Shown: piece by piece, positions 6,375 to 7,764 of the stretch
How positions within the stretch are numbered: the stretch's first letter is position 1
Layout of the letters: each line of letters starts with the position of its first letter
Assembly: GCA_002343485.1 (NCBI GenBank)
Contig: DDST01000115.1
Location: 6,899 to 14,662, forward strand
DNA: 7,764 nucleotides
Direction of reading: 5' to 3'
From: Proteobacteria bacterium UBA2383
GTDB lineage: Bacteria; Pseudomonadota; Gammaproteobacteria; Competibacterales; Competibacteraceae
Notes under the pieces: model-generated
Database searches by the model: none
What the model saw: only the letters and a program-made list of their open reading frames with translations
Told to the model about the DNA's origin: nothing
Program-made: the position numbers and the translations under genes

Positions 6375-7179
6375 CACCGGCTCCCAAATAGACTTCAATA
6401 ACCATGGGATCAACCTGCAATTCCTCCAGCCGCCCCTCCGCCAGCACTCGCCCCTGATGCAGGACCGTGACTTGGTCGGCGATGGAGCGAACGAAGCCCA
6501 TGTCATGTTCCACAACAACAACTGAGTGGCTGCCAGCCAACGATTTGAGCAGTTCAGCCGTGCGCTCCATCTCGGCTGGCGTCATCCCTGCTACTGGCTC
6601 ATCCACCAGCAATAGGCGCGGCTCCTGCATCAGCAACATGCCAATTTCCAGCCATTGCTTCTGGCCGTGCGCCAGGATGCCGGCCAATCGTCCGCTATGC
6701 TCGGTCAAACCGACTTTCTCCAGCACTGCGCCGATGCGATCGTGCTCTTCGCCGGTCAACCGGGTAGCCATCAGTCCATACAGACGCTTGGCGCCCGACA
6801 TGGCCAGCTCTAGATTTTCCAGCACTGTCAGCGGTTCGATTACCGTTGGGCGCTGGAATTTGCGCCCGATGCCGACCCGGGCAATCGCCGGTTCATCAAG
6901 TTTAAGCAAGTCAATGGTCTGACCAAAAAACACCCGCCCGGCATCTGGTTTGGTTTTGCCGGTGATAATGTCCATCATCGTGGTTTTACCTGCGCCGTTG
7001 GGACCGATGATGCAGCGCAGTTCGCCATCACCAATGTACAGCGACAGGTTGTCAATGGCCTTGAAGCCGTCAAAGCTGACCGTGACCTCTTCCAGATACA
7101 GCAAAATACCGTGTGTCGCATCGACCGGTCCAACCGGCGTGTGCAACCCTGCTTCCAATTCCGATATCAGTTCGCTCAT
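6361..7179 (-). CDS. urtD: Urea ABC transporter ATP-binding protein UrtD
   Basis: Encodes 272 residues, an ABC ATPase of the LivG/UrtD type. Walker A is GPNGAGKT (59-66), followed by TMMDIITGKTKPDAG, a stretch highly typical of UrtD. The Q-loop Gln is at 109 in GRKFQRPTV. The signature is LAHGQKQ (169-175) in place of the usual LSGGQ, which is characteristic of UrtD rather than a defect. Walker B is LLLVDEP (189-195) and the switch His is 225 in VVEHDMGFV. The first 25 or so residues are a variable leader before the ATPase fold. The start is ATG 7179, overlapping the urtC stop by four bases (ATGA), with AGAAGG 5 bases upstream. It pairs with UrtE on the cytoplasmic side of the UrtBC permease to import urea as a nitrogen source. 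In other bacteria urt operons are commonly induced by nitrogen limitation. The controlling promoter is outside this window. Confidence 0.95.
   Translation of the reverse strand: MSELISELEAGLHTPVGPVDATHGILLYLEEVTVSFDGFKAIDNLSLYIGDGELRCIIGPNGAGKTTMMDIITGKTKPDAGRVFFGQTIDLLKLDEPAIARVGIGRKFQRPTVIEPLTVLENLELAMSGAKRLYGLMATRLTGEEHDRIGAVLEKVGLTEHSGRLAGILAHGQKQWLEIGMLLMQEPRLLLVDEPVAGMTPAEMERTAELLKSLAGSHSVVVVEHDMGFVRSIADQVTVLHQGRVLAEGRLEELQVDPMVIEVYLGAGDAYH
6381..6385 (-). promoter_or_regulatory. Ribosome binding site for urtE
   Basis: GGGAG on the minus strand lies 6 bases before ATG 6374, within the last codons of urtD. It fixes the urtE start at MLTIEGLN rather than the longer in-frame ATG at 6521. 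Confidence 0.65.
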
Positions 7180-7764
7180 GCCGCCTTCTCCCGTCGTCGC
7201 AACAGGCCGATCAAACCGTAGGGCAATAAAACCGTGACGGCTACGAACAACCCGCCCAAGGCAAATAACCAGACCTCAGGCAGGGCTCCAGTTAGCCAAG
7301 TTTTAGCGTAATTGACCAGCACCGCGCCGATCACCGCACCCACCAGTGTGCCGCGGCCGCCGACCGCCACCCAGATCACCGCTTCAATGGAGTTCAGCGG
7401 TGCGAATTCACCGGGATTGATGATGCCAACTTGCGGCACATACAGCGCCCCCGCAACCCCGGCCAGCATGGCTGACAGAGTGAACACCAGCGCCTTAACC
7501 CGTTCCACCCGATACCCGAGAAAGCGAGCACGATCCTCGCTATCACGAATCGCCACCAGCACCCGGCCCATTCGCGTTGATACCAGCCAGCGGCACAGCA
7601 AATAGCCGCCAGCCAGCGCTAGGGCCGAGAGGACGAACAGCACCACCCGTGTTCCATCCGCCTGTAACGGAAAGCCGAGAATGTCCTTGAAGTCGGTAAG
7701 GCCATTATTCCCGCCAAAACCCATCTCATTACGGAAGAAGGCCAGCATCAGCGCATAGGTCAGC
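7176..7764 (-). CDS. urtC: Urea ABC transporter permease UrtC (partial, N-terminus outside window)
   Basis: The C-terminal 195 complete codons of a LivM/UrtC-type inner-membrane permease. The reading frame runs open to the window edge, so the ATG at 7748 is internal: the preceding residues LTYAL continue the protein. TYALMLAFFRNEMGFGGNNG is typical of UrtC. Hydrophobic segments include VVLFVLSALALAGGYLLC, LVFTLSAMLAGVAGALYV, AVIWVAVGGRGTLVGAVIGA and VWLFALGGLFVAVTVLLPYG. A cytoplasmic loop VAIRDSEDRARFLGYRVERV, the likely ATPase contact region of this family, lies between the first two. It forms the urea channel with UrtB and ends in a basic tail RRREKAA. Its stop overlaps the urtD start by four bases. 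The full protein is usually about 350 or more residues, so roughly the first half is missing. Confidence 0.93.
   Translation of the reverse strand, partial: LTYALMLAFFRNEMGFGGNNGLTDFKDILGFPLQADGTRVVLFVLSALALAGGYLLCRWLVSTRMGRVLVAIRDSEDRARFLGYRVERVKALVFTLSAMLAGVAGALYVPQVGIINPGEFAPLNSIEAVIWVAVGGRGTLVGAVIGAVLVNYAKTWLTGALPEVWLFALGGLFVAVTVLLPYGLIGLLRRREKAA

Noticed and set aside
6375..6521. Longer urtE start adding 49 residues (MLLWNMTWASFAPS...)
   Set aside because: The extra residues come from urtD coding sequence in another frame and do not resemble any UrtE. A good Shine-Dalgarno stands before ATG 6374.
1..7764. CRISPR array, tRNA, rRNA or insertion sequence
   Set aside because: No regularly spaced repeats, no tRNA-like cloverleaf, no rRNA-like stretch and no transposase or terminal inverted repeats were seen.

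Overview
The window looks like part of a moderately GC-rich proteobacterial chromosome, most likely a gammaproteobacterium. That placement rests on the protein sequences and gene content only, and no lower rank can be supported. Every intact gene lies on the minus strand, so the biological order runs from the right edge to the left.

Right block (5604-7764): the end of a urea ABC transporter operon, urtC (cut by the window edge), urtD and urtE. The genes overlap by 4 and 14 bases. UrtC is a permease subunit and UrtD and UrtE are the two ATPases. UrtE carries an insertion of about 25 residues that looks like an old tandem duplication of the segment before its last core strand. No urease gene appears in the window.

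Middle block (813-5407): after a 196-base gap come four genes packed as one probable operon. They encode a small stand-alone cyclic-nucleotide-binding (CNB) protein, an 848-residue fusion of a circularly permuted ATP-grasp enzyme with an alpha-E domain, a transglutaminase-like protein with an intact Cys-His-Asp triad, and a GntR/UTRA transcription regulator. Junctions are a 4-base ATGA overlap and two 3-base gaps. ATP-grasp/alpha-E/transglutaminase is a known conserved set predicted to make or process a peptide or amide-linked product, but its substrate is unknown. The CNB gene in front and the GntR gene behind suggest control by a cyclic nucleotide and by a small-molecule ligand. This is the most interesting system in the window.

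Left block (1-838): an AT-rich stretch (1-216), then a decayed plus-strand ribokinase-like (PfkB family) gene. It has an in-frame stop, at least four frame changes and a large internal deletion. Its C-terminal remnant overlaps the 3' end of the convergent gntR gene by 26 bases.
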